NCBI RefSeq assembly: GCF_040412425.1
Contig: NC_089767.1
Span: forward strand, 42,919,509-42,983,508
Reading direction: 5' to 3'
Origin: Macrobrachium rosenbergii
Lineage: Eukaryota; Arthropoda; Malacostraca; Decapoda; Palaemonidae
DNA length: 64,000 nt
Numbering within the stretch: the first letter of the stretch is position 1; every line of letters begins with the position of its first letter. The notes beneath the pieces are model-generated. The model did no database searches. It was not told the DNA's origin and saw only the letters and a program-made list of their open reading frames with translations. Position numbers and translations under genes: made by a program. Shown here one piece after another: positions 53,197 through 64,000 of the stretch.

Positions 53197-54503
53197 ACAT
53201 GTGACGTTGACAATTTCTTTTTCTTCATATCTCAGGTCACAGTTACTTCAATACGTTAACACTACACGTGCACTGCTGGCTGGTAAAGCTGTTAAGCCGA
53301 AAGCCTTAAGGAATAATATACTTTTCAAAAGTATTATCTGGACAACTTAGAACAATTCACCTTCATTCACCTTAATATACCTTTTCTAAGAACTCCCTTC
53401 AAACCCCGTCAAAAGGCTCAGAAAAGTACTGTACTAAATCCTCTGTATCTTCAACATCTGGATGAATAATTTTGTACATCAGTTACAGTACAACTTTCTG
53501 ACTGACTGACTCGAGCCAGGGCAGCGTATGGGCACTGGAATTAACCAGAACTGCAAGGACGTTTCCCCGTTTGGTTCAAATAAGCGGGGAAAGTACGATA
53601 AAGACAGATAAGAGGGGGAAATGTTCATGAAAGAAAGATGATTTTCAAATTTTCCAGATGAAGAGCAACTTGTATCTTGATTGTGGCTGGAAGAACAGAA
53701 GAGAGTTATATTATCCAAAGCTGGTATAAGCAAGAAAGACGTTACCCAATGTCTTCTGTGTTGTTAATCTTTGTTGCTTTGTCTACCTCCTTATTACGTC
53801 AGCAGGTGAATTGCCGTAAAGAGCAGATACCTCTGAGATACGTCATCGCCTACGTAGTTACCCCAGGTGGGAGGCGACTCCACCCAATTGGGTAGACCTC
53901 GTCTCTCTTGGCCTTGCGTGTACAACAATGTAGTCTCGAGTCGCAAGACACAAAAGAACGGCGTCAAATACTAGTGCAGATCTCAGATATCGTAATTACA
54001 AATTTCCATTACACACCACACAATAACTATAATAAAATACTGAAGCCAATCTGTCGAGAGGAAAAGGAGAGGAAAGGAATAATGGGAGATGAAGAGAGCT
54101 GAAGAAATTGTTAAGAAAATAAAAAACCACTTTAATGATTTCTGTCAAGACCCACAAAAGTGCAAGAATTAAGAATTACATGTTGCTTACACCCATCGAT
54201 TAAAAGTGGCTTAATTATAAATAAATGTGACAAATACAACCGGATACGAGTATATTTACTAATTAATATTACACTACAAATATTAAGCCCAAGACAGCCT
54301 TCCATTCACGGTTCAGACAATGTCACTTGACATAAAACTGACTGAATTCGGCTGCACTTTTGCTAATAGGACGTAAAGCAAAATTTAAAAAAGAATAACT
54401 TTGCTCATATGCAAAATAAACTCAGCGCACGTATCACAAACAAATGCAGTTTTATTGGACTGGTTGTTAGAGACTCTGTACATAGCTGAGGGCGTAATAA
54501 ACT

Positions 54504-54507
<4 letters not shown>
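53191..54507. other. Unannotated unique sequence, 1.3 kb
   Basis: The longest stretch without microsatellite outside the Harbinger element. Frames up to 84 codons on both strands, none recognisable. CCAGGTGGGAGGCGACTCCACC near 53860 is a small hairpin. Confidence 0.4.

Positions 54508-54560
<53 letters not shown>
54508..54560. repeat. (GA)n microsatellite
   Basis: About 26 GA units. Confidence 0.97.
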
Positions 54561-54564
<4 letters not shown>

Positions 54565-55581
54565 GTAGGTGGGACATTTACGTAAATATAAAAGTATTTA
54601 CAACTCATAAAACAACCTTGTTACCAGCTTGGTTGTTAATCTCCCCTCTGGAAAACGACTGACGCCTGTTAACTGAAATATGAGATGGACCTCTACGCCT
54701 ACACAGAGGGCTAATCAGCAGCACGTCGGACCCCTGGATACCCCCCTATTTACCTTTATTTTAGAAGCTCTCTCATTTCCAATACTTCTTTCGCACCAAC
54801 CAATCAAAAATGTCTATCTTCATCACTCTCAACACCTCTGAATGTATACCTTTTCATCAACTAAACCAAACTACATTAGAACACTTTGACTCATACCTTC
54901 ACAAATTCTATTTTTTTAATAACTATGTATCTCCATATTTATCAGACTTTCATTTCTTATGCGAGATGTGCCAGTCAAACAGTGTAACTCAACATTTCCA
55001 ACATTTTTCTTGCGTTTGCATTTAACATTTACACTTGAATGTAAAACTTTTGAAATTTATTTTTTATAATTGCTTGCGGAAAAATAGGTGTCCCGGCATC
55101 TGGCAACTATAAAATGAATATTTACAATACATTTAAATGTTTTCTTAAACAATGTTAAAAAAGAAAATGTGATTCACCTAGTGCTTTCATGAATCAGCTG
55201 CAAAATCTAAAAAAAAAAAATTACACAAATTCACAATTAAAAGTATCCAAAATTAGACTCAATTTATAAGCATGAAGAGAGAAAAAGACGAAAAATCACG
55301 ACCTTGGAAGTCTAAAGCACAACTCGACTGACCTTTCATTTATTATATAGAAAGGGTCTGTCTCTTTAAAGTGTACAGAGGCTCGACCACTCCGAGCCTC
55401 CACTTGGTCTGATCTGCAGTTGAAGGACCGAGAAAGATTCCACTTAAGTGGGTGGTCCTTATAATCTTCATAGAGTAGGCCATCCGGAATACTGGGCGGG
55501 GGGAGGTTCATTTCGAGCCCTATCTACAAATCTAATGAAATAAGGTTCAGAGTAGTCGAATCTAATGTATGAGAATTTATA

Positions 55582-55586
<5 letters not shown>
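54561..55586. other. Unannotated AT-rich sequence, 1.0 kb
   Basis: A 71-codon plus frame at 54810-55025 and a 71-codon minus frame at 55296-55511 do not match a known family. Confidence 0.4.
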
Positions 55587-55645
<59 letters not shown>

Positions 55646-55796
55646 ACAAAGAACATTATTAAAAATATACGTAATACTTTAATTGTACCATAAATACCTG
55701 CAAGAATAATGATTTTGATTCGAGCTACGGTTATTTGACTGTACGTCTCAGATTTCCACGGATGCTCTTCTGGAAAATACATACATACACATACAC

Positions 55797-55854
<58 letters not shown>

Positions 55855-55855
55855 T
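55587..55855. repeat. (TA)n arrays and (TACA)n
   Basis: TA at 55587-55643; about eight TACA units at 55785-55824; TA to 55851. Confidence 0.95.
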
Positions 55856-55864
55856 ATATATACA

Positions 55865-56537
55865 TACATACATACATATATATATATATAAAACGCAAAA
55901 TATTTATACTATATACATATATACAAACAAAACATTTATAACATAACATATAAAAAAAGAACACTTTTCAGGAAATCTTAACGGAATGCAAAACCATTAT
56001 AAAAATTCTCCAGTTCTGGTCGAAAAAATATGTCGGGGTACAATTTATTGCTTCACCCTCCCAGCCATAACCACAATTCCATCGTTGGGGGAAACTAAAA
56101 CAAATCTATAAATATCAATAAAATTGATATTCAGGGAGGAGTACAGACAGACACGCACACACAGGTAATGAAAACGTTAACAGGGAGACAAAGTAACGGA
56201 AAAACAGGAACACGAGATGGTGTTAATGGAGAGAAAAATGTAACTCAATTCGTGGACCACAGCTGTAATTTCATCCGCACAAAATCCCACAATAAAAAAA
56301 CTAAAACTAATATGGAGAAAATAAAAGTGGAAAGTTATGTAATGAAAAATAAACAGAGAAAAAAAAGCAACCGATTTCATTTTAAAAATATAGAAAAATA
56401 TAAAAAAACAGAAAGATAAATGAGAACCTCTTTCAATTTATAAAACAAACGAACATAAAATAAAAAAAAAAAAGTAGGAATGCAAAGTTTTATGAATAAT
56501 TAAGAAAATGTGGTAATAAAACTGAGGAATATGTAAG

Positions 56538-56540
<3 letters not shown>
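55865..56540. other. Unannotated AT-rich sequence
   Basis: An 83-codon Lys/Asn-rich frame at 56168-56419 reflects A-rich composition. No family seen. Confidence 0.4.

Positions 56541-56609
<69 letters not shown>
56541..56609. repeat. (TA)n microsatellite
   Basis: About 68 bp of TA. Confidence 0.97.
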
Positions 56610-56611
<2 letters not shown>

Positions 56612-56670
56612 GCAGAAACTGAAAATGAAAAACCAAAGAACAAGAATCCTTACAACAAAATAAGTAAATA

Positions 56671-57045
56671 ATGAGCCGAGGAAACTTCGGCACAATCGAG
56701 TTTTCTGTACAGCGTATAATGTTGTATGAAACTCTCAGCCACGGCCCATGAAACTCTCTGCCGCGGCCCATGAAACTTTCACCCACGGCACGGTGGTGGC
56801 CTGTGTTGTTGGCACCTATAGCGGGGCCAGACGCAAGATCGTGGCTAACTTTAACCTTAAATAATATAAAAAGTACTGAGGATAGAGGGCTGCAATTTGG
56901 TATGCTTGATGATTAGAGGGTGGATGATCAACATACCAATTTGCAGCCCTCTAGCCTCAGTAGTTTTGAAGATAAGAGGGCGGACGGAAAAAGTGCGGAC
57001 GGACAGACAAATAGACATCTCAATAGTTTTCTTTTACAGGCAAAT
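56671..57045 (-). mobile_element. HPR multi-hairpin repeat, copy 14
   Basis: Minus orientation. The ATAGATCTATC hairpin is replaced by three GGCCCATGAAACT(C/T)T units. It contains GTGTTGTTGGCACCTATAGC, as do the subtype copies 3, 7 and 12 in reverse. Long hairpin at about 56870-56967. Confidence 0.89.
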
Positions 57046-57515
57046 AAAAGTAAAAACTAATTAAGTAGATATGACTGTCGTTAAAATACACACAAAAGTA
57101 AAACAGGCCAGATAAGAATAAAAATAAAAAGATAAATACAGGAATGAAACACAAGCGAAAAGAGGCAAAGGAAAATACAAAGAGAAAATAAGGGAAAGTT
57201 TATACGAAAGCGTAATAAAAAAAAAAAATCTTTTATAATCACTTCGGTTTATTTATCTTTTCGGGTTTTCGCGATAGCGTTCTATTCCGAGTGTTTATTT
57301 ATTTATCACTGCGAATCGTTAAACCACACACTTCGAATCGCTGAAGCCGAAATCGCCAATCGCGAAAAATCGCTCCGTTCTGAAAGTGAAATATCCTTTG
57401 GATGTATAAAATCCAATTAACTAAAACTATGCATTGGCCGAACTGCTTCAGTTCGGATATTTCCTCGTTTCTTCTCTTCGACGAGATTGTGTCAAGAGTG
57501 AACGCCAATTCCCCA

Positions 57516-57519
<4 letters not shown>
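57046..57519. other. Unannotated unique sequence
   Basis: The 130-codon minus frame at 57299-57691 crosses a TC array and an HPR copy, so it is not a gene. Confidence 0.45.

Positions 57520-57569
<50 letters not shown>
57520..57569. repeat. (TC)n microsatellite
   Basis: About 25 TC units. Confidence 0.97.
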
Positions 57570-57570
<1 letters not shown>

Positions 57571-57590
57571 CCGGCGAAAAACTTGCACTG

Positions 57591-57870
57591 CTTTTTAGTT
57601 TTCTGTAAAAGAACACTGTTGTGGTGGCTTTGTCTGTCCGTCCGCACTTTATTCTGTCCGCACTTTTTTTCTGTCCGCCCTCAGATCTCAAAAACTACCG
57701 AGGCTAGAGGGCTGCAAATTGGTACGTTGATCATCCACCCTCCTATCATCATCCATACCAAATTGCAGCCCTCTAGCCTCAGGAGTTTTTAAGATCTGTG
57801 GGCGAGCAGAAAAAGTGCAGACGGAATGACAAAGTAAGCACAATAGTTTCCTTTACCAGAAAAATAAAAA
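57591..57870. mobile_element. HPR copy 15, symmetric fold-back form
   Basis: Left half: TTTTTAGTTTTCTGTAAAAG, GTCCGCACTTTATTCTGTCC, CTCAGATCTCAAAAACTACC, then the long-hairpin arm. The right half is the reverse complement of the same parts, ending CCTTTACCAGAAAAATAAAA. The whole 280 bp is one large inverted repeat, and the asymmetric part of other copies (GTTAAAGTTAGCC, ATAGATCTAT and GCGCCGAAG) is absent. Confidence 0.9.
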
Positions 57871-58465
57871 TGAATCAATGAATCACAAACTATGGAAAGA
57901 AGTGGGAGGAAAACTTATAAATAAACACTAATAAAAAACAGTATAAAGAAAAACCTGATTAAGGCAGTGAACAGGAAAATGTTACGATCAAATGCGAAAT
58001 AAGATGAAACGGGAGATATTAATTGCAATTCAGTCAGCGCCGTTTTGATGAGTTATGCCTGTCGCAATAACTTGGGCAAAGAACTTCTTTTTTTTTCCTA
58101 TCTGACTCAAAACGACGAATGAAAATGCGACTGAAATACAAAAATGCTAAACAAGAGGAAAGATAATTTTAATGTTCATTCAGGATTACAAAGGAAAAAA
58201 TAGAGAAAACACTTCAAAGAAAATAATGAAAAGGCCAGGACAGGTAAACATTATTTCAACAAGTGAACTTAGCTTGGAATTTCTTGGGGATTGTTTATAA
58301 ATGCATTGTAATGCACATAACAACAACGGCTTGAATAGAGAAGTTTATGCAAGATGTTAACAATAGGATTAAAAAAAATAAAAACGCCCGGAGTTCGTAA
58401 AATTATTTAGACTTCGCAGACTTCAATTCAAAAATGACTTTTGAAGACAACATGCAATGACTAAT

Positions 58466-58468
<3 letters not shown>
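57871..58468. other. Unannotated AT-rich sequence
   Basis: Nothing recognisable. Confidence 0.4.

Positions 58469-58540
<72 letters not shown>
58469..58540. repeat. (TA)n microsatellite
   Basis: About 72 bp of TA. Confidence 0.97.
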
Positions 58541-58543
<3 letters not shown>

Positions 58544-58545
58544 CA

Positions 58546-58615
58546 CAATGGAGTCATGTAGCCGTTGTGATCATGGGACCCAGGTTCGTTTCCCGCTACC
58601 GGACATCATAATTCC
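58546..58615 (+). mobile_element. tRNA-like SINE head
   Basis: ATGGAGTCATGTAGCCGTTG, then GGGACCCAGGTTCGTTTCCC with a near-consensus B box (GGTTCGTTTCC, one mismatch) and GCTACCGGACATCAT. It sits directly after the TA array. Only about 70 bp are recognisable. Confidence 0.42.
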
Positions 58616-58753
58616 TTCATATTTCTTGCACTTGGATCTTAAGGCTTTGTAGTGACAAGCGCATCCAAAAAGTGCGAAGAATTCGAGAAGTTAAGAGGGC
58701 ATTTTGGCTATTACATTTAAATATGTACCTGGTAAAAAGTGACCAGTAGATTC

Positions 58754-58756
<3 letters not shown>

Positions 58757-58814
<58 letters not shown>
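58757..58814. repeat. (TA)n microsatellite
   Basis: About 58 bp of TA. Confidence 0.97.
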
Positions 58815-58816
<2 letters not shown>

Positions 58817-59028
58817 GAATTTCCTTAAGCATAAAATGCTTACCATTTGAAATAAAATAAAGAAAAAAAACAAATATAACAATATAAGAAGGTAGACCCC
58901 AAAAATGATAATGAATAATTCAATAAACAAAAGTAAATAATTCTTACAACTTAAAAAAACCAAGAGTGAGCGTAGACGCGTATCATACGAAGCAAATCAA
59001 ACAAATAGGAGATTCAAAATGGCTTCAT

Positions 59029-59065
<37 letters not shown>

Positions 59066-59848
59066 CCGCATGTCAACAGCAGAGATATACGTCGACCAGA
59101 AAATGTAACCTCAGCAATCAACAGGCCGTCTGACAACTGAGAAACAACACTGAGGTCGATCGATTAAACGAAGAATATTACGTTAAACAAAGAAAATTGG
59201 GGCAACGAGCTCCCTATCTCACTTTCTTTCTCTCTCTGATCTTATTAATCAGAATAAACAAAACTCCAGCGTCAACAAACACAAGAGGAATTGAGAATAT
59301 ATAACTGTTCTTAATAGGGGTACAGAAAACTCGACGCGATAAGTACACACGACAAAAATATATATGTATTTACAATGATTAAAAGCCCCCTTTAGAACCT
59401 TAATACAAAAAAGAAGAAATATTTACAATGACTAAAACTCCACTCCAGGAACCTCATATCCGGCCCTTCACCACACCCCAAAAATTGAATGAGCGATTAA
59501 AACTCCCGATTGCCGGTCTCAGACCCATGGGTACGGTGGGTATGTCTGGGTCCCACGCAAGAGATGTCAGTCTCGACACAGAAGGCTCGATCTGGAAAAT
59601 TGACTCCCAGGCTGGAGAGATGAAATGGTAACTTTCATTACATATGCCGTTTGGTTTGTTTATCAGCCTTCTGACTAACCTATTTACTTCCGGCACGAGG
59701 CTTTGCTAATTTTTTTGGAGAGCTTTTCTTATAAGGTGATAGAGTTTAAAGAGAGACAGAGATTGAAGGCTATTATTATATTGGTGTAACATTATATTAT
59801 AATCCACGGAAAATACAAAAACCAGGAACAAGACTTGATTAAATGTGT

Positions 59849-59849
<1 letters not shown>
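58815..59849. other. Unannotated sequence, 1.0 kb
   Basis: Contains a (CT)14 tract at 59032-59060. Frames at 59428-59696 on both strands are about 70-80 codons and unrecognised. Confidence 0.4.

Positions 59850-59900
<51 letters not shown>
59850..59900. repeat. (TA)n microsatellite
   Basis: About 51 bp of TA. Confidence 0.97.
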
Positions 59901-59904
<4 letters not shown>

Positions 59905-60063
59905 TTATACAATGAATCTACTAGTCAAGTTTTACCAGATACGTATGTAATTGTCATATCCACCATACTTTCTTAGCTTCTCGAATTCTTCAAATTGTTT
60001 GTATACGCCTGTCACTTCAAAGCTGAGGGCATTGTGGTTATGACAATTAAATATATATACATA

Positions 60064-60170
<107 letters not shown>

Positions 60171-60269
60171 ACACGAATCTTTCTTAACTCGGAAAATAGG
60201 CAACCACAATAAAAGACAAAACACGAAAGGCGAAGACGGAACATAATTCTCCCAACACCCACGTGACCA

Positions 60270-60353
60270 ATCCTCCTCCTCCTCCTCCTCCTCCTCCTCC
60301 TCCTCCTCCTCCTCCTCCTCCTCCTCCTCCTCCTCCTCCTCCTCCTCCTCCTC
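60270..60353. repeat. (TCC)28 microsatellite
   Basis: Eighty-four bases of perfect TCC, (GGA)28 on minus. It gives the Pro, Gly and Glu runs in translation. Confidence 0.97.
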
Positions 60354-61083
60354 TAATCCCGGGGGGACGGGTCCCAATAGAACCCAAAGAAGGTTCGGCG
60401 TGGGAGTCGTTTTATGTTTTGATCCCCAACAAATGGGGTTTCTCAGAATGACAGAGCGTCGGTCTCTCTATCCACTAACACTCTCTCCACCCCCACAAAC
60501 CCACCCCCTCCAAAACCAATTCACTTGCCTAACCTGTTGCCGCTGTGAGGCGTCTTGGCTTCTTAGCTACGTGGAATAGTCTTTCTTTGTGCCTTACTGC
60601 CCCAGACTGGGGATATTACGTCCTTTGTCGCTTTTTGGGAATAAAGATGGCTTCATAAGCTCGATCTTGTATTATCGTACATCTCACAACATAGATCTTA
60701 CCTTTTTCTCCGTGGCTCACATTCTATTGTTCGGTTTCACTGGAAGTTCATTTTTACTAGGGATTAATCATACATTTTAGAACGGAAATATAATTTATTC
60801 ATGATTCATATCTACTTCACTGACGTCATTACTCCAAATAGAAAGTCTGCTCTGGTTGCTAAAACATATAATCTTTACATCATAAATGACAAAGAGGCAA
60901 TATTAAGGCAGATCAGTTGTAGGAAGCGATTACAAATTAGAATTTCTATGATGAACTGAAACTTATGTTAGTAACTGTACACAGGAGAGTGACTGGTTTG
61001 GTGTAATAGTGGGCCTGAGACAAAATTAAGTTGGGTGCATGTGGCTCTTCAATATCTATGAGGATGGAGTGAAGTGAACTGAA
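60354..61083. other. Unannotated unique sequence
   Basis: GGGGGGACGGGTCCC follows the TCC array. The 63-codon frame at 60589-60780 is unrecognised. Confidence 0.4.
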
Positions 61084-61396
61084 CTGAATTGAATATAGAA
61101 TTTAGGCTAAAGGCCAAGCACTGAGACCTATGAGGTCATTCAGCGCTGAATCGGAAACAAAGTAGAAAGGTTTGAAAGGTGGAACAGGGGGAAAACCTCA
61201 AAGCAATTGCACTATGAATCAATAGTTAGGAGAGGGTGGAAAGTAAGATGGAAGAAAGAGAATATGAACGGAGGTACAGTAAAAGGAACGATAGGGTTTG
61301 CATCTAGGGGCCGAATGCACGCTGCAGAGAGCCTTAAATAATGCCTACAGTGCGCCGCATGAGATGCACTGACGGCACTAACCCCCCCTACGGAGA
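61084..61396 (+). repeat. Dispersed repeat R2, most complete copy
   Basis: Runs from TGAATTGAATATAGAATTTA through AGACCTATGAGGTCATTCAG, AAGGTTTGAAAGGTGGAACA, GGAGGTACAGTAAAAGGAAC, GCCTACAGTGCGCCGCATGA and GCACTGACGGCACTAAC to CCCCCTACGGAGATT. About 313 bp; best template for a consensus. Confidence 0.88.
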
Positions 61397-61956
61397 TTCT
61401 GACCAGTGGTATAGAACATTCTGATTGTGTTCAAACAATCAGCAAGTGTTATTTAAGTACGTTACTTCAAGAACTGCAGGCGGCTGCATTATTGTTAACA
61501 ATTCATCACCAAAATATTCTGCGACAACAAATAACAATTCCGCATTTATTACATATTATATGTTCCGCTTCTCAAATTCGTTTCCCTCCTCAAACGGAAA
61601 ACTTGTCATGGCCAATTCCGTTAGCATTAACGGCTTTCTCCCCTCGTTCATCACCCTAATTCCGCCCCTCACCTCCTCACGCGCAGATTTATCACCATTT
61701 CCAGTATTCCTTTGTTATTATCATTTTATTTTTCACCGCAGCTCCCGGTGAAAGGAATATATAAAAGAATATCAACCGTTATGGGAGGCTCACCTGTCAA
61801 TGGCTCATCGCCTTCCGCGCGCGAAAGTTGCCAGTTAGCCTTTTTCCCGTTTTCGCGCCAGAACAGTCATCGGGCGGTTATCCATCGCTTCGCCTTTAAG
61901 TATGATAAATTCTCTCGCCGGCTTTGCTAATTCTATCGCGCTTAGGAACGTGTCGG

Positions 61957-61960
<4 letters not shown>
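61397..61960. other. Unannotated unique sequence
   Basis: A 108-codon plus frame at 61425-61751 overlaps a 72-codon one at 61712-61930. Neither resembles a known protein. Confidence 0.4.

Positions 61961-62009
<49 letters not shown>
61961..62009. repeat. (TC)n microsatellite
   Basis: About 24 TC units. Confidence 0.97.
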
Positions 62010-62013
<4 letters not shown>

Positions 62014-62132
62014 CGCAGAATTTCGCAACAGAATGATCCTAGTTCGTACATCTTTTGGGGGCTGAAACTATTACTTTAGTGTTATAATAAAGCTTTGCAG
62101 TTAGCAAGATGCATAACACAATAAAGAATTTT

Positions 62133-62370
62133 AAAAATACTATATATAAGAATAAAAATACTATAGCTAAGAATAAAAAGTACTGTATTTAAGAATAAAA
62201 AAATACTATAGCTAAGAATAAAAAGTACTGTCTTTAAGAATAAAAAAAATACTACAAGAAAAATAAAATACTATACCTCACAATAAAAAATATACTAAGA
62301 ATAAAAAAATGCTGTATCTGAGGATAACAAAAACACTATATCCAAGATTAAAAAAATACTGCATCTAACG
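62133..62370. repeat. A-rich tandem array, ~22-bp unit, about 11 copies
   Basis: Unit TAAGAATAAAAATACTATAG with variable poly-A length. Variants GTACTGTATT and ATACTATAGC alternate, so the basic period may be a 43-bp dimer. Copies decay toward the right. Confidence 0.85.
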
Positions 62371-62491
62371 ATCCCTTTGTCCAGAGCGTAACGGTTACAC
62401 CATTCCCCGAAAAGAAAGTACATTTCGCCCTCCCGGGAGAAGATCGTCAACCCAAAGCCCTCAAGTATTTCATCTTGGAGGACCATACCCC

Positions 62492-62494
<3 letters not shown>

Positions 62495-62556
<62 letters not shown>
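62495..62556. repeat. (GA)n microsatellite
   Basis: About 30 GA units. Confidence 0.97.
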
Positions 62557-62561
<5 letters not shown>

Positions 62562-62820
62562 CGTCTGGACACTTAAAAGGGTTCATTCACTGGACCCCCA
62601 GTAGCTATCAAGAGGCCAGTGGCCTGATCGTCGCATTTCTCGTTCCCCCTCTCTCCTTCCCATTTACTTTCTCCCCTTTCTAGAGTCTTCCCCAACTCCT
62701 TTCCTTCAGGGAAAACCCCTTTTTCTCCTCCTCGCACCTCCTCCTCCTCCTCCTTAGTTTCAGCCTCCACCTCCTTAACCTCTTCATTACTTTCTGGAGG
62801 TGTTGTTCCACCTCCTCCAT

Positions 62821-62823
<3 letters not shown>

Positions 62824-62880
<57 letters not shown>
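62824..62880. repeat. (CT)n microsatellite
   Basis: About 28 CT units, within a pyrimidine-rich block (62640-62880). Confidence 0.97.
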
Positions 62881-62886
<6 letters not shown>

Positions 62887-62929
62887 CCTTGTCTATGTCT
62901 ATCATTCCAGAGGCAGGCGTCGTCGCATC

Positions 62930-63304
62930 TTTGGCGGAGGGGGTGTGGTTGAGGTGGTTGTGGGAGTGGGAGGAAGAGGAGGAGGAGGAGGAGGTGGAGA
63001 GGGTGGGCTGGACTCGTGGTAGATAGGAGGAGGAGGAGTGAGGGGAGTAGGAGGGAGTAGTAGTAGGAGGAGAAGGGTGGGGGAGGATGAGGAGATCGCT
63101 AAAGTGAGGGGAGAGTGTGAGTTGAGCACCTGTTGCAGGGGCTCCAGGAGGAGGAGGAGGAGGAGGAGGAGGATGAAGATTTAGGAGTACAGGCAGCAGA
63201 GGGGAAAAGGATAACGACGTGAGGAAAAGGATGAGGATGGGGTAGGAAAAGGATAGACGACGGAGGGAAGGGGATGGATGAAGGAAAAGAAAGGAATAAT
63301 GCAC

Positions 63305-63353
<49 letters not shown>
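62930..63353. repeat. Purine-rich block with GGA and (GA)n
   Basis: GGA-type low complexity at 62963-63075 and 63147-63173, then (GA)22 at 63309-63353. The 261-codon minus frame spanning 62573-63358 is Ser/Pro/Glu composition and crosses three microsatellites. Confidence 0.9.
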
Positions 63354-63356
<3 letters not shown>

Positions 63357-63917
63357 AATTCCAGCTAAAAGAGAGAGATCAGAAAGGGGTTGGAAATAAA
63401 AGAAAAAATTAACAACATACAACACCAATTCTAACTGAAAGAGAGACGAGAAGAGAGGTGGAGAAAAGGGTGGGAATGAAAACTGATAACAGAAAACAAA
63501 GAAATATATGGAAATATATGTGCGAATGGATAACTGAGGCAAATGAGTAAATAGCCATAACGTTGATTGGCCCCGACTTGAAATCTGGAAGGTGCATCAG
63601 CCAGGAACTATTCTTTGTGCGCTCCGTTCAACCATAATCTACTTAGCTGGTGATTCAGGGAGGAAATTGTAGGTATCAGAATTGTGTATGTGTGTGTATG
63701 TGTGCCTGTTTGTGTGTGTATACGGATGAACAGCAAGTGGCTTAAATCCGTTATTTTCTCCAAGACGTGGTTCTTGCCTCCAAGACGTTTCCTCCCATAG
63801 TGAAGCAAAATAATGTTTAAAAAAAAAATATTTACTCTAATGCCATTTCCCACTGTTTTCATTTCATAAGCTCTAATGCGATTATAAAAGCCAAGAATAA
63901 TAGCTGGGTGTTTTGGG

Positions 63918-63920
<3 letters not shown>
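63354..63920. other. Unannotated unique sequence
   Basis: A short GTGTGTATG-type tract lies near 63688-63720. Nothing else recognised. Confidence 0.4.

Positions 63921-63980
<60 letters not shown>
63921..63980. repeat. (TC)n microsatellite
   Basis: About 30 TC units near the window end. Confidence 0.97.
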
Positions 63981-63985
<5 letters not shown>

Positions 63986-64000
63986 CCGCTTCACCACCAC

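Noticed and set aside
62573..63358. 261-codon minus-strand frame, longest in the window
   Set aside because: Crosses three GA/CT arrays; composition Ser, Leu, Pro, Glu only; other frames in the same block are also open.

Overview
The window looks like intergenic or intronic DNA from an animal genome, most probably a decapod crustacean. This is an inference. It rests on the extreme density of long (TA)n, (GA)n, (AAT)n and other simple repeats, on several families of short interspersed elements, and on animal-type transposon relics (PIF/Harbinger, LINE, a possible hAT). I found no convincing intact host protein-coding gene, no rRNA and no intact tRNA gene. Almost every long open frame is translated microsatellite (Tyr-Ile, Ser-Leu, Arg-Glu or Pro runs) or an antisense shadow.

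Layout. 1-5 kb: a 125-bp tandem repeat, a GA/TA cluster, a pair of ~130-bp inverted repeats, the first copy of the multi-hairpin repeat (called HPR here), a ~250-bp terminal-inverted-repeat element and AAT arrays. 5-12 kb: tRNA-derived SINEs, several copies of a second dispersed repeat (called R2 here), and a 13-copy AT-rich array. 12-19 kb: a 41-bp minisatellite, a 72-bp minisatellite, a nested 51/111-bp array and fold-back elements. 19-27 kb: microsatellites, a G-quadruplex-type motif, AAT arrays, the 3' end of a LINE and a possible hAT fragment. 27.9-33.05 kb: a decayed ~5.1-kb PIF/Harbinger DNA transposon with related termini, a broken Myb/SANT-like gene on + and a broken DDE transposase on -. 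33-48 kb: seven HPR copies, a LINE endonuclease relic, a compound GA minisatellite and a 0.5-kb polypurine tract. 48-64 kb: more HPR and SINE copies, nuclear-receptor-like half-sites, a (TCC)28 array and low-complexity purine/pyrimidine blocks.

The only genes that once worked together are the two of the Harbinger element, whose families normally supply a transposase and its DNA-binding partner. Both are broken. The most distinctive structure is HPR: 15 copies in 64 kb, usually 360-430 bp, built from an ordered chain of four hairpins with a conserved T-rich start, a short variable tandem stretch and a terminal hairpin followed by ACTTG. Its class is uncertain; a non-autonomous Helentron-like element or a MITE/fold-back are the main options. 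A second pattern is that (TA)n arrays repeatedly sit exactly at, or cut through, the ends of mobile elements. Coordinates of repeats are read by eye and may be off by a few bases.
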